Assembly: GCA_013396915.1 (NCBI GenBank)
Contig: VWZL01005123.1
Span: 151,516 to 215,515, forward strand
From: Stercorarius parasiticus
Lineage: Eukaryota > Chordata > Aves > Charadriiformes > Stercorariidae
Direction: 5' to 3'
DNA: 64,000 bases
The first letter of the stretch is position 1, and every line of letters begins with the position of its first letter. A model generated the notes under the pieces. That model was not told the origin of the DNA and ran no database searches. It saw nothing but the letters and a program-made list of their open reading frames with translations. Positions 52,031 through 63,979 of this stretch are shown in pieces. The position numbers and the translations under genes are program-made.

Positions 52031-53349
52031 TATGTAGCCGCTCAAGTCAAGTTTGGGGCTCATTGTTCTCAGCACTGAATATATATCTGGTAAAAAACAA
52101 TTGCTCCCACAACTTTGTTTCCTATATGAAATGATTAGACGTACATCAAAGGAAAGGAAATGGGCACTGCAACAAATTGCTTTGCTCAGGGTCACTCAGT
52201 AAGTGGGTGATTAGTGTTCCCTTTCATAGCTAGATGGTTGATATGTCTGTTACACAGCAAGGCTTCCACACCAGGAACAGTAAGAAGGAAAATATCCAAA
52301 GTTGTGAAGGGCAGTGTTTAAAAACTGAGTTCTTTCTTTAGGATTTTTATGAATGAATATAATCTATTTCCATTATTATTTATGAAGGAGAAGTTTGGAA
52401 GTTGGGTAAAGTAGTATCAAGCCATCAGCTGAAAAACTAAATAGAGAAATCAGTCCACTGGAAGCAGGGATTTAAGTTTCAGGTAAGTAGCAAAGGAGAA
52501 TAATAGCAATTAGTATCAAAGTGATCTTTTAAACAGCCCTCATTTGGAAACTTCATTATTTTATAAGGAAAAATTTACCTTCCCAGATAACGTAAAGAAT
52601 CTTTTCTGTTTTCTGTGCTTTCGCTATCAGTATACTCTCTCCTTTGAATATCCTTGCTAGGTGTTACTAAATTCCCTTTCTTATACTTAGATATTATTTA
52701 TAATAGACAAGAAAGTCCTTAATGGTGTTGCAATTTATTCTAGAAAACTATTACAAATCATTAAAAAGTTTTTTAAAAAAAGAAGATTTTCTACTCTTTT
52801 TCTGGAAATTATATTTCTTGAGTTACCAGGAATATTTATAATGGTGGTATGACGTGATTTTCTCTATTGATTTTATGTTGCACTGTGACATTGTACAGTG
52901 CTCTAATCACCTGGTGAATTACAGCCTTTTTTGGTGAATGGATGGAGATTCAAATATGAGAAGGAATCTACTGTTATTCCAGTGTGGTTCATCTGAGCTC
53001 TGTAAGTGTATTAAGATACTTTTTGAGTGCACAGCTGTTAGTGTAATCAAATTTACTTTATCACTGTGTTGCCCAAAAGTTTCTGCTTTAAAGTCTTCTT
53101 TTCAAGAATGTTAATAATATATATTAAAAATAACATTTTAGACAAATTTAGACACAGCATGCCAAAACAAATGTTAAAACAACCTCCCCCTCCTCCCCCA
53201 CCCTGCCAATAAGTTCAATACATCTTGATATATTGTCAAAGGGTCAAAAATACATTAGTGGTTTCAAAGACACCTTTGCTTTTGTAAGATAGAAATGGCT
53301 TAAATTTGTGGTGAAAATAATTATGGATTTAATTTTCCATAAATGGAAC

Positions 53350-53435
53350 TAATTGTATAGAATTTAGTAAAACAAGACAACCCATCAGAATATTTATCAC
53401 TCCACTGTTCCTTAACAAAAAGTTGTGGAAAGATT
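53350..53435 (+). repeat. Source copy of a local 86-bp duplication
   Basis: This unique-looking segment lies about 195 bases upstream of the CR1 fragment. It recurs in the same orientation as an insert inside that CR1 (54221-54308), with about eight substitutions and one 2-base indel. The shared block begins with taattgta and ends with agttgtggaaagatt. It is treated as the source because it sits in non-CR1 flank. Confidence 0.85.
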
Positions 53436-53629
53436 TGAAGTAGGCAGTTAAACTCCGTAGGGTGCCATAATTGGAGCTGTCAGATGTAAAGTATTGTTTT
53501 CTCCCTGTTCTTCACAGCTTATGTTTCGAGGACTGAGCTGAAACGCTCAAAGCTGCCATTTTCAAGTCTCTACCTCTGTAGACGATTTCATGGTCAAAAA
53601 AGGTCAAAGAAAGCATAACCCCCCCAATG

Positions 53630-55139
53630 AGAAAAACTGGCAAACTGGTAACAACAGACGAGGAGAAGGCTGAGGTACACAACTTTTTGCCTCAGTCTTC
53701 ACTGACAACCTCTCTTCCCACACCTCTCGAGTGGATGGACCACAAGACAGGGACTGAGGGATAAAACTCCCTCCCACTGTAATAGGGTTTGTGACCACCT
53801 GAGGAACCTGAACGTACAGAAGTCTGTGGGACCTGATGAGATGCATCCCAGAGTCCTGAGAGAATTGGCTGATGCAGTTGCCAAGCCACTCTCCATGATA
53901 CCTGAAAAGTGATGGCAGTCAGGGGAAGTCCCTGGTGACTGGAAAAATGGAAACATTGCACCCATTTTTAAAAAGGGTAGAAAGGAGGACCCTGGGAACT
54001 ACTGACCTGTCAGCTTTCCCTCTGTGCCTGGGAAGATCATGGTACAGAGCCTCCCTGAAGCTATGCTAAGGCACATGGAGGACAAGGAGGTGATTCAAGA
54101 CAGGTAGCATGGCTTCACCAAGAGCAAGTCCTACCTGACCAACCTAGTGACCTTCTATGATGGAGTGACTACATCAGTGGACAAGGGAAGAGCTACGGAT
54201 GTCATCTATCTGGACTTCTGTAATTGTACAGATTATTTAGTAAAACATGACAACCCTTCAGAATATTTATCACCCCATTGTTCCTCAATAAAAAGTTGTG
54301 GAAAGATTCACAGTCCCTTTGACTCAGTCCCACACAACATCCTTCTCTCTAAATTGGAGAGGAATGGATTTGATGGGTGGACTGTTTGGTGCATGAGGAA
54401 TTAGTTGGAAGGTTGCATCCAGAGAGTAGTGGTCAACGGCCCAACATCCAGATGGAGACTGGTCACAAGTGGTGTCCCTCAGGCGGTCATACTGGGACAA
54501 GTACTGTTCAATATCTTCATCAATGACATAGACAGTGGGATTGAGTGTACCCTCAGCAAATTTGTGGATGACACCGAGATGAGTGGTGCAGTTGACACAC
54601 CTGAGGGATGGGATGCCATCCAGAGGGACCTGGACAGGCATGAGAAGTGGGCCAAAGTGAACCTCATGAGGTTCAACAAGGCCAAGTGCAGGGTCCTGCA
54701 CCTGGGTCAGGGCAACCCCTGGTATCAATACAGGCTGGGGGATGAAGGGATTGAGAGCATCCCTGCCAAGAAGGACTTGGGGGTACTGGTGGATGAAAAG
54801 TTGGGTATGACCTGACAACGTGCACTTGCAGCCCAGAAGGCCAAACATATCCTGGGCTGCATCAAAACAAATGTGGTCAGCAGGTGAAGGGAGGTGGTTC
54901 TGCCCTTCTACTCCGCTCTGGTGAGACCCCACCTGCGGTACTGTGTCCAGCTCTGGAGCCCTCAGCACAGGAAAGACATAGAGCTGTTGGAGTGGGTCCA
55001 GAGGAAGGCCACAAAAAATGATCGGAATGATGGAGCACCTCTCCTATGAGGACAGGCTGAGACAGTTTTTGTTCAGCCTGGAGAAGAACCTTATTGCAGC
55101 TTCACAGCTTCTTTTAAAGTTTATTATAAGTACAAGGTC
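53630..55139 (+). mobile_element. CR1 LINE fragment with reverse-transcriptase remnants
   Basis: This is a plus-strand piece of the CR1 pol ORF in several broken frames. Recognisable RT blocks include [20 protein letters not shown], then [20 protein letters not shown], and then FVDDTE. The last is the catalytic aspartate box, at 54561-54578. The thumb-like segment [14 protein letters not shown] and the C-terminal EHLSYEDRL follow. Several stop codons and frameshifts make it dead (for example stops at 54402 and 54813). It is truncated at both ends: the endonuclease domain is missing, and so is the 3' end with the octamer repeats. The CR1 match fades near 55,139. An 88-bp foreign insert sits in the RT region at 54221-54308. 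Confidence 0.95.
54221..54308 (+). repeat. 88-bp insert inside CR1, copied from the upstream flank
   Basis: CR1 family members normally read here as an uninterrupted DFC-KAFD-type motif. In this copy the sequence leaves the CR1 match after tggacttctgtaa and rejoins it at ctttgactcagtccc. The intervening block matches 53350-53435 at close to 90 percent. The word taa at the left junction is shared by CR1 and insert, which looks like microhomology. A short extra cacagtc at the right edge resembles a duplicated piece of the CR1 cacagtccc. The insert keeps the frame open without a stop, but this is probably chance. Confidence 0.85.
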
Positions 55140-58100
55140 CACCTTGAATAATGAACATACACTGAGGAGAATGAAGAGCTACAATCAACAAGATTTGGAA
55201 TTATAACTTAGCATTGACAATTGACTCCCTTCAAATACCTATCAATGCTGTGAGGTTGTACATCTTTCTTCTGTCTGGCCCAGATCAAGCATTTTTTTCA
55301 GTTATTTGGGATAAGCAAGAAAATTGAGAATATTTTCTAAAAGAAGGGAAAAGTTAGTGGGAAGATTGTGCATTTAGCTGAGGTACTTGGAATGTGTAGC
55401 TTTGGAAATTAAGACTAAGATACCATGTCAATAGCAAGTTGACTGCAGTACTGAAGGACTCATATGTATGCAGTCTGTCTTAAAATGTAATTATGCCAAC
55501 ATTTCCATTATTGTGGAAGCCCCCAACCAGGCACATGCCTCATGTAGATGACTGAAATCAACAACATTATCCCAAAACTAGTGTTTGATTTTATCCCATT
55601 GACTTATGCAACCTCCAGTTGAAGATGTAACAATCATCTTGCAGATGGAGGCTATTGATAGTAAATAACAAGGCTCCAGAGGAAATGAACACATGTTTTT
55701 CCTCTTTGAGTAATTTCCTCTGCTATGGAAATGATTGTTTAGAACCACCTCTGATTACCAATAAACTAAATAAATGTTGCAAATGGAAATAGCTTATGTC
55801 CTGAAATAAATGAATTGCTTACTATGGGCAGTATTAGCAAGCTGACTGTGATTTTTATATTGACTCACTTAAAGCTTTTTATGGTTAATAAGATGAGAAT
55901 GACAAGTACAAAGATTATTGTTCATATAACTAACAATGATTTTGAGAGTCTTCATCCAATAGTGCTCCCAAGCACTATTGAACAAAGTTCTGAAGGCTGT
56001 GTTTGAGCAAAATTGTATTGATTTAAACCCCAATTGCATCTCTTTGTCCAAGGTCAGTTTTAGTTCTTTAGTGTTTTATACTTGCATTACTGATTTCTTT
56101 TCTGTTGCTTTCTGCATAACATTGCACTATTACTATGCTTATACAAAACAAAAACCAGCTAGAACCAGAAAGCCCTGACTAAAGCTGTACATGGCTAAAG
56201 CTGTATAAATCAGGATAGATTCTGAAACAAAAAGTCCATAAAAAAGACTTATGTCTCCTGTGTGTCTCAGAATATAGTGTGAAGTGATCTCTCCACTCTC
56301 TGAAGGAGTACATCTAAAGCATAAGTAAATTTAAATAGGATAAAATAGTTTCCAGGGTAACTAAATACTCACCCACAACAGATAAATGCTTAAACGAGGG
56401 AATTATTTTGGTATCTGAGAAGCAATTACTTGATCTGCCATGGACTTCCAGTATTACACTGAGTAAGGTCTCTCTCTTTTCAATACTCTTTTGGTAACAT
56501 AGAGGAGGATATATCTCTCCTAACTAGCAAGGCTGATAAATAGTATTAAAAATATATAATTCTCAAATATTAAGGTAATGACAACTGTGAGTTTTTAGGA
56601 CTAGAGCCTTGTACAGTCTCTAAAATACACTAGGAAATTTATCGATACATTTTGTGATCTTCACAAGAATAAGAACATCCTGAAGGTCTTTGCGACTCAC
56701 ATACAGTGATGTCTTTACATTTTATACTGCACATTTAAAAGAAATATACATATGAATATTTCCAGTATACAATTTTGAATGCTTTCATTGTACTGAATGC
56801 GGAATAATAACTTAATTTCATTCATTTATTTATTTATTTACTTACTTACTTACTCACTTACTTGTATGTTACCTTAGCCTATTGCAAATATGTAAATATG
56901 CTGAATAAAATTATTTTTTTCCCTAAGACTTTTCTATAGATAACAAATTACTTCCATATGTAATATTTGTGTTACTAGGAAAGGCTTTTCTATCAAATAT
57001 TTTAGCCAAGGAGTTTACATTTATGACCCAAATTCAAGCATTCACATTCTGTTTTGTTCAAAGTCAGTGAGATAATATAAGCTTGTATGTAAGAGATATC
57101 TTCTATCATTTTAATTTAACCTTCCGTACTGGACTTTATCATAGTATGTTCCTCTTTTATACCTCTAAGAATATCTTGAGTTTCAGTGAGTTACACATTT
57201 CTCTTTTCGAGAAATTATACTTTTCTTTGAAAGAACATAAATTTAATATTTTGTTATCACTTTAATGACATGAATATTCAGCACAAGAGGTTTTCCCATA
57301 GTTATTGTTGTCATGTATGTTATTCAATATCTGTTATTAACTTGATGATTAATCCCAGAATTTTATCTAGATATAGATTGAATTCTTATCACAGGAATTT
57401 TTATAACAAGGACTTTACACATTTCATTTAGAAAGGTCTCATAGTATGAAACTTAGTTCTTTTTTTTGTTATCAGTGATTTCCATAACTTGCAAAGAAGC
57501 AATTGTGGAACTCCTGAGAGGATGACATTTCTTTACAGGATATGCTGACTTTCTACAGCAATAAAAACTGTGCTTACTACCAAAAGGTGACTAACTTCTT
57601 TCTACTATTAAGGCTGAAGCCTTAATGCTGAAGGAGAAGCAATTAACACATAAGCAAAATCCAAGTATCGCTTTTTAAAAATTGAAAAATAACATGAAAA
57701 CTTGTTAACTGCAGCCTGAAGAATTAAAATTTTGTTATGAACTGTTCTTCAGTGATACCAGAATTTACTTGTCCTGTCTGTTTCACTTAGACTAGTGAAG
57801 ATGTCCAAAACAAAACAAACAAACAAAAAAGGAATTAAAAATATCTTCAATATCTTCTGTGAATGTGAGGGTTAAATAAGGATATGCAGTAGCTATGTGT
57901 AAGGTCATTTTATAGAGATATAGAGTAATCGAACCTCTTGTAAAAGGTCCTCTCACATTTATAAAACTAAGTGGCTAGTGAAAAGTTACATTTGTGCTAA
58001 TTCCAAAAGAATGACAGAGAACTTTATGGAACAAATCTGTTTAAATATACTACAGATGACTACTAACTATGCTCGGATCAGTCTGGTACACTTAAACCTC

Positions 58101-60098
58101 TTTTCATACTTTTCTATTAACACTTCTTTAAATCAAAGCATCATTTGACCCAAGCTATTTATTGCTTGCTATTGAACACACAAAGGGACCAGAATCAACC
58201 ATATCAATAAATGAATCAAAATGCTTGTACTTTGGACAAATTTCTTTTTTGATATTGCTTTCTCTAACATGAATGTGTGAGATGTAGTTTACAGAAACAA
58301 CCGAAACCAACAATAAATAAAGAAAAAATCACACACGCACAAGCAGACAATAACATCATTGATGGGAAATCAAACAGATAGGCAGGCACCCATGTGCTAA
58401 GAGTGGTAGCAGACTTTCCATAAAATAGGAAAAGAAAAAATAAATCAGCATTCTTCAAAGTTGTGCAATATGCACACATAGCTAGTAGTGCAGCACCACT
58501 GTGTCTTTAACTGTATTCTCTTTATCTCTCTGTATTTCCTACTTTGGGAACCCCAAGTGACATCACGTCTGGCAAAAATCAGCAATGAATAATGTACTTT
58601 TTATGCAGTTCTTTCCCTTGAAGAATCCAATGTGGAAATATTAATTCCTTTTCTTTGTAAGTCCTAAATACCTTTTTCTCAGCAAAGCCTTTACAGAACA
58701 GCACAAAAGAAGATTTATCCCCCACCACCCTAAAACCCTAAATAGAATAGGTAGTAAATGGCATCGACATCATCAACATATTTTGAACTAAAAAAACCCT
58801 AAAAAACCCATATGATTAAGTCCAAATATAATTTCAGTCTGCAAATGCTTGCCAGTCTGTGTGATTCTCATGCAGGAAAAAGGTTCATTTCTCAAGTAAA
58901 TTCATTGATACTGTTACGAATCAGAAAAAGCTTGCATGCAGGCTCAATTTCTATTAATTGCAAGTTGCATACTATTTGAATGCTAAATATTAATATGACT
59001 TCTCATCTTTATCCGTGACACACATGATGCAAGCTACTAGAAAAAAAAAATAATCTGTTATATTAACTCATATTAAAATAGTACCAGTCAATACTTTAAA
59101 ATTGTATCCACATCAGATTTGGAAATGCACATACGCACACACCCATCACAAAAGACTTGGACAGAAATTAAAAACTATGCAATCAGTATATGGGGATTAT
59201 TGGTCTTAAACATTATGTAGATCTTTTGTTTCTGGATGTTTCCTTGGAGAAGTTAAAACTGGTGAATCTGGGTGGATTGACTCCTGAGAGGTCAAATTCC
59301 CGGTGAAGGCAAGGAAGAAACAATCAGAACTGTAATCCCGTGTTAATTTCTTGATCTCTATTCTGCAGTCAACAGGAAAATGTAAGTGTTCAGTAAGTGA
59401 CAGTGTTCATATTTCATGCCAGATTTTTTAAATTTTTATTTTATTTATGAACTGTGGATCAAGTCTTACAAGTTGCTATATAGTTTTTTAATTTGTCTCA
59501 TACATTTAATTGCCTAATGGCTATTGAGGATTACTTAATGAATTTACATGTGATTCTAAAGTGTTGGGTGCTGAATTTTCAGGAGATATTCTATAAATAT
59601 ACTACAATTACATAAATATATGAAAATGCTGTAATGCAAGAAGTATTTTTTAAAAACATGCTGTTTTTAAATCCTGCAGGACCAGATCTTCAGCTTCAGA
59701 AGAGCTGTAGCTTTTTTAACTTGCTAGAGCCTCTGGTAAACTGTTTGCTTTCTTAAACATGCATTCAAATCTCCATGAAAATTATATTTCATGCAGATGT
59801 GATTTCCACTGTTTTAATTTTTTTAGGCAAGGAAACATTGACATACTTTTCTGACGTGTTTTGGTCTAACTGTACATTTATGCAGGGGATTTGCAAAGGC
59901 AGGTAGCCAGTAAAGTCATAATTGAGCACTAAGAATAGGATGCACTTTCAAAACCAGTGCATGAGTGTATGTGCTTGACAGGTTGCTGAAAAAGGGAAAC
60001 GTTATCTCTGTAATTTGCAGTTAGTGCCATTCAGTAGCACACTGGTTTAGCACAATTCTGTAGTTTCATATTCTGATTCAGTCAGGTCTCTAACAAAA
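55140..60098. other. Non-coding flank
   Basis: This is AT-rich sequence with no gene or further transposon recognised. All frames are short and without domains. It contains the tetranucleotide repeat at 56.82 kb. Confidence 0.55.
56821..56864. repeat. TTTA/CTTA tetranucleotide microsatellite
   Basis: About four TTTA-type units pass into about six CTTA-type units, with one CTCA interruption. It is a compound microsatellite that could be length-polymorphic. Confidence 0.85.
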
Positions 60099-60362
60099 AA
60101 TGAAAAGCAAAGGAAGAAAGGGAGAAAGGAGGAACGGAAGAAAGGAAGAAAGAAAAAAGAAAGAAAAAAGAAAGGAAAGAAGGAAAAAAGAAGGAAGGAA
60201 AGAAAGGAAGAAAGAAAGGAAGAAAGAGAAAGAAAGAAAGGAAAGAAGGAGGGAAGGAGGGAAGGAAGGAAGGAACGAAGGAAGGAAGGGAGGGAGGGAA
60301 AGAAAGAAAAAGAAGGAAAGAAAGCAAGAAAGCAGGAAAGAAACAAAGAATGAAGCAGAACA
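60099..60362 (+). repeat. Long polypurine (GAAA/GGAA)n tract
   Basis: The plus strand is almost pure A and G over about 260 bases, with only single C interruptions. The stretch 60136-60275 is 140 consecutive purines, and 60277-60324 adds 48 more. Units drift from GAAA to GGAA to GGGA and back. The K/E/R-rich and F/S/L-rich translations of this stretch are composition artefacts and not genes. Confidence 0.95.
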
Positions 60363-62934
60363 AAAGATTACTATTCTTTATGGTAATCAGGAAAATCTTT
60401 TTGCATACAGTCATGTTAAAGGTGTCTCTTAGAGCAACAATTGGTAACAAATGCAGGCTGACAGATCATCCTCAGGTTATTTGTCTCATTTAGTATAATT
60501 AATGAAAAATTAATGAAAAAACAGTATTTTCCATTCATGCTTTTCAGTGTTTAGCCTAACAAAATATTTAGATAGGAATGTGTCCCAGTAGGACTACTCA
60601 AAGACCTTCAGCTATGCTCTTGTTGGTATATTTGATTGGGTTAGGGTATCAGAGTACCAGAACAGGTTTCTTTGGCTTTATATGTAAAGGAATAGATTCT
60701 GTCCAAAGATCCGGCTTTAATTTGTTCTCTCCCTTTCAGTGGCTAAGTTTTGCAGATCAGTTCAAGAACAGAATAAAGTTCTTACTGCTCACTTTGGGCT
60801 TTTGAACTGCTTGGTATGCATTTTTTATCTGGTCTAAAAATTAAAAATTTAATTTCTCAGAGTTTGGCTCTGTGTGTGTCTGTGTATATGTTTGGGGTTT
60901 TTTTGTTTGTTTGGTTTGGTTTGGGTCAGCATTTTGACCTATAGATCTTTGTTAATGGTGAATCACACACAATAATTGTTCACTATAGATTTTGAAGAAG
61001 GCCTTAGTTGATACATAAAAATGTTGTAAACCTGTTTGTATATCTTACGAACATGACCTCAGTGATTCTAGAAGTGGCCTGACTAGCATCCACAGAGCTA
61101 CTTAAAGGGAGAGAGTCATAGACTTCATTGTTTAAATAAATAAGTATACTTGTAAATGATATTAATATCTAATATTATTGAACTGTACAAATTACTTATG
61201 GGCATGCTATCAGATAATAAACTGATTTTTTTCCCCAAACACCCATTGGAATCATGTAATTGGAATATTTCTCCATAAGGTGTCTGAAAACACTTTAAAG
61301 GTGTTGTATTTGTGTTGTAATAGTATCCTGGTCTCTCAAACAGGATTAGGAGCATTTACTAAAGATATAGAGGCTGCAGATATCAAGAAAGTTGGTCTCC
61401 ATAAAAATGGATAGGGAGGCATAGAACTGCAACCAAGCTCTTTAATATATTCTTGTATATTCTGCTCAGTGCTTGATTTGGCATGATCTGCAGATGGGAG
61501 GAAATTAATTACTTTCTATCAATGGAAGGCTCCAGGGTTTTTATTGTTCTGGGGAGAGGTAGTAGGGTAGAGCTTGTTGGAAAAAAAAAAAATTAAGCTG
61601 CTTAAAGAGATTCAGTCTTTAAGCCAACAGATTCTGCTACTTGAAACATAAGAGGTGAGAAATAAGACACAGCAGAAGCCATTTCATTTTTGCTAATACT
61701 CCATTAGACCTTTGGAATAACTTGTTCTCAGTTTGGCTTCTAGTCAGTTACAGGAGATGCACCTAGGGTAGTTTTTGTTTCTTTACAATTGCCTTCTGTA
61801 GATAAAAAATGTTTGGTTTGTTTTGCTCCCACAGAATTCCATGTGGTGAGGGAAGAAGTTATTAGCTCCCCTTTCTAAAACGATTGCCTATTTAAAGCTA
61901 TTTAGAAGCTATAGGCATTTTGTTTAAATTAAATGCAGCATACTCAGCCTTCAGCAAGAAACTGTAAGGGTTATCATTATTACCTATGTACTACTATACA
62001 TTGGCTTGCCTGACTTAATTATAACATTTGTTCCTTTAAGACTTTCACTATAATTGAGAATAAAAATCTCTCTTGTTCGTATGTGTTTGAGGTAGTAATG
62101 ATAAGGCTTATATGCCAAGCTAAGTGAACTCTGGCAAACCTAAAGAAAGATTCGGGAACTAGTAAAAAGTAGGGGGCCATTACATTAAAAAAAAAAAAAA
62201 TGCAGCTTTTCATGGTTTCTCTGCACTAATTTAACTATTATTTAAAATGTCCTCTGGCAGCATTTGTAACATTAATTGTATAATGATTTTCTTGTATTTT
62301 AACTACAGTAATTAAAATGTGCAGACTATTTCTTATTGCTGCTGCAATATAACATTTTCACTTGACTGAAGCTGAACTGCAATTTGGCCTTTATGTTGTA
62401 AGGAAAAAAAAACCCAACCAAAAATCCAGGACTGCTGGGAGCAAATGGATCAATTAAACAGTGTTATTTTGTAATGAGGGTTGCATCATTCTGCTGATGA
62501 TAAAAATCTGTAGCTGAATCTGTCACTAATGATATATGCCATCTTCTTAGCCCCAAGATGGTAACCTATCAGGAGGCAACTATCAGGCTTAGCTTTCTAT
62601 TGATTCTTGCATGCTCTGTTTCAGAAGTCAGTAACAAGCGCCCATCAGCTCATTATAAAATACTAACTTTACGATCAGAGGCTACTGGAGGCTGGAAATA
62701 GCAATACGAATACTAGGCTGAAAATGTCATTTGTGAATACTCCTTCTCTAACCTATTTTCTGATTTTACGTCTTGCCTTTTGGACAGCAGTATTATTATA
62801 TCAAATAACAACTAAGCTGCCAGGGTGCGGTACTAGGGCAAACACGAGCAAACCGAGTTTGGTGATAGCAGACATATGGAGCACCATAGCGCAAGATGTT
62901 AGTGATCAGTTCTGCATACCTAACTCTTGAGAGC
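60363..62934. other. Non-coding flank
   Basis: This AT-rich sequence has short frames only and no recognised gene or repeat. Short A runs occur near 61.59 and 62.19 kb. Confidence 0.55.
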
Positions 62935-63895
62935 TTGTGTGACTTGTGGGGTTTGTTATAGCCTTATATACCTAGACAGGAGGCAGGTCCACCTAGGCTA
63001 TTAGTTGTGGTTGTGAGGTTAGGGCTGACCACCTAAACACTGGGACCCTGAGGGCATCTGAGGAACAGTGGTAAGTGTAGGAACCTAATCCCAGTGAGAA
63101 GGAAGCACGCTGAGTTGACTGCTGCCTAGGACCATCCAAGGAGAATGAACGGAGTGAAACCCACTCAGAGGTGTCAGTATGGAAATTCTCTCCCTGTAAT
63201 GCCCTTCAGACTGAAGGGGGTCACAGTCTAATGGGCTGCAGTGATACAGGGAAAAGAGCATTTTGAGACTTCATAAAACGTATTATGGGATGCTACATAA
63301 GGGCTTTATGGCAATATCTGACACTTGGTGTAAACTGCTTTTGGAAAGGACCATAGGGAGGGATAAGGGTGAATCAAGGAGGAAAAAGAATAGACAGAAA
63401 AGGGGATACAAGAGGCTGGCCACATATAAACAGGAGTTGGTCAGTATGCTTGTCTGGTTCTGTGCCTTATCTCTCCAGCCTATACTACGTTTTTATCAAA
63501 TCCTACTTCCAAACGCAATCTCTGTAGGTGGGCTCTCAGTTCTGACTGTGTATGTGTGGGTGCCAGTGACCTTTGAGCTGGACTAGCCTGCGAGCACAAT
63601 AAGAGTGACAGCAACTGGAGGGGGACCACAAACCTCAGGGACCTGTATGTGCAAGTGCAGGAACAGAGGGAGACCAGGGGTCAGCTACTGTGTAGGCTGA
63701 GTGTCTAAGACCAGGGGCAGGAGAAACCCACATGTTGTGAGTGCACAGGATCCACTAACAGACTTCAACCCCGATTAGCTGGAGAAGAGGAACAGGATGG
63801 GGCTGTCGGTGCTGCTCCTGCTTGTGCGATTGCTGTGTGTCTGTATGGGTACTGGGAAGGGCACTGCTACGTGGTCGCTGGAATTTTAAGTTTTA
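62935..63895 (+). repeat. GC-richer block, possible degraded LTR or other unclassified repeat
   Basis: The composition shifts from the AT-rich desert to a G-rich, CT-poor block. It has recurring short words such as gaggggg, cagggacc and accaggggcagg, and a near polyadenylation word (cacaataag) at 63596. This texture is reminiscent of solo LTRs of endogenous retroviruses in birds. I cannot identify a family, TG...CA ends or a target duplication. The 107-codon frame at 63263-63586 matches nothing I know. It could equally be a GC-rich unique segment or an exon of an uncharacterised non-coding RNA. Confidence 0.3.
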
Positions 63896-63914
63896 TATCA
63901 GTAGTAAGAGCACG

Positions 63915-63979
63915 CACACACACACACACACACACATATGTGAAAAGCCTTTATACACATGCAAACACACACACACACA
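63915..63979. repeat. Two (CA)n microsatellites
   Basis: (CA)11 at 63915-63936 and a second (AC)7 run at 63965-63979 are separated by 28 bases. TA-rich sequence follows to the end of the window. Confidence 0.9.

Larger units (their letters stand above)
36552..53349. other. Gene-desert-like non-coding region
   Basis: I find no gene, recognisable exon series or transposon in this nearly 17-kb stretch. The longest frame is 122 codons (40840-41208, plus) and carries no domain. A GC-richer patch lies around 43,020-43,310, without a convincing frame or splice pattern. Homopolymer and AT-rich repeats are listed separately. Confidence 0.5.

Noticed and set aside
53604..53965. Overlapping 80-90 codon minus-strand frames
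   Set aside because: They are antisense to the 5' part of the CR1 fragment. The similarity is to the transposon DNA and not to a gene.
54324..54968. 214-codon minus-strand frame, the second longest N-free frame
   Set aside because: It is the antisense of the CR1 reverse-transcriptase region. The plus strand carries the recognisable RT motifs.
60047..60450. Lys/Glu/Arg-rich plus-strand frame and Phe/Ser/Leu-rich minus-strand frames
   Set aside because: They are translations of the polypurine simple repeat, which lacks stops because of its composition.
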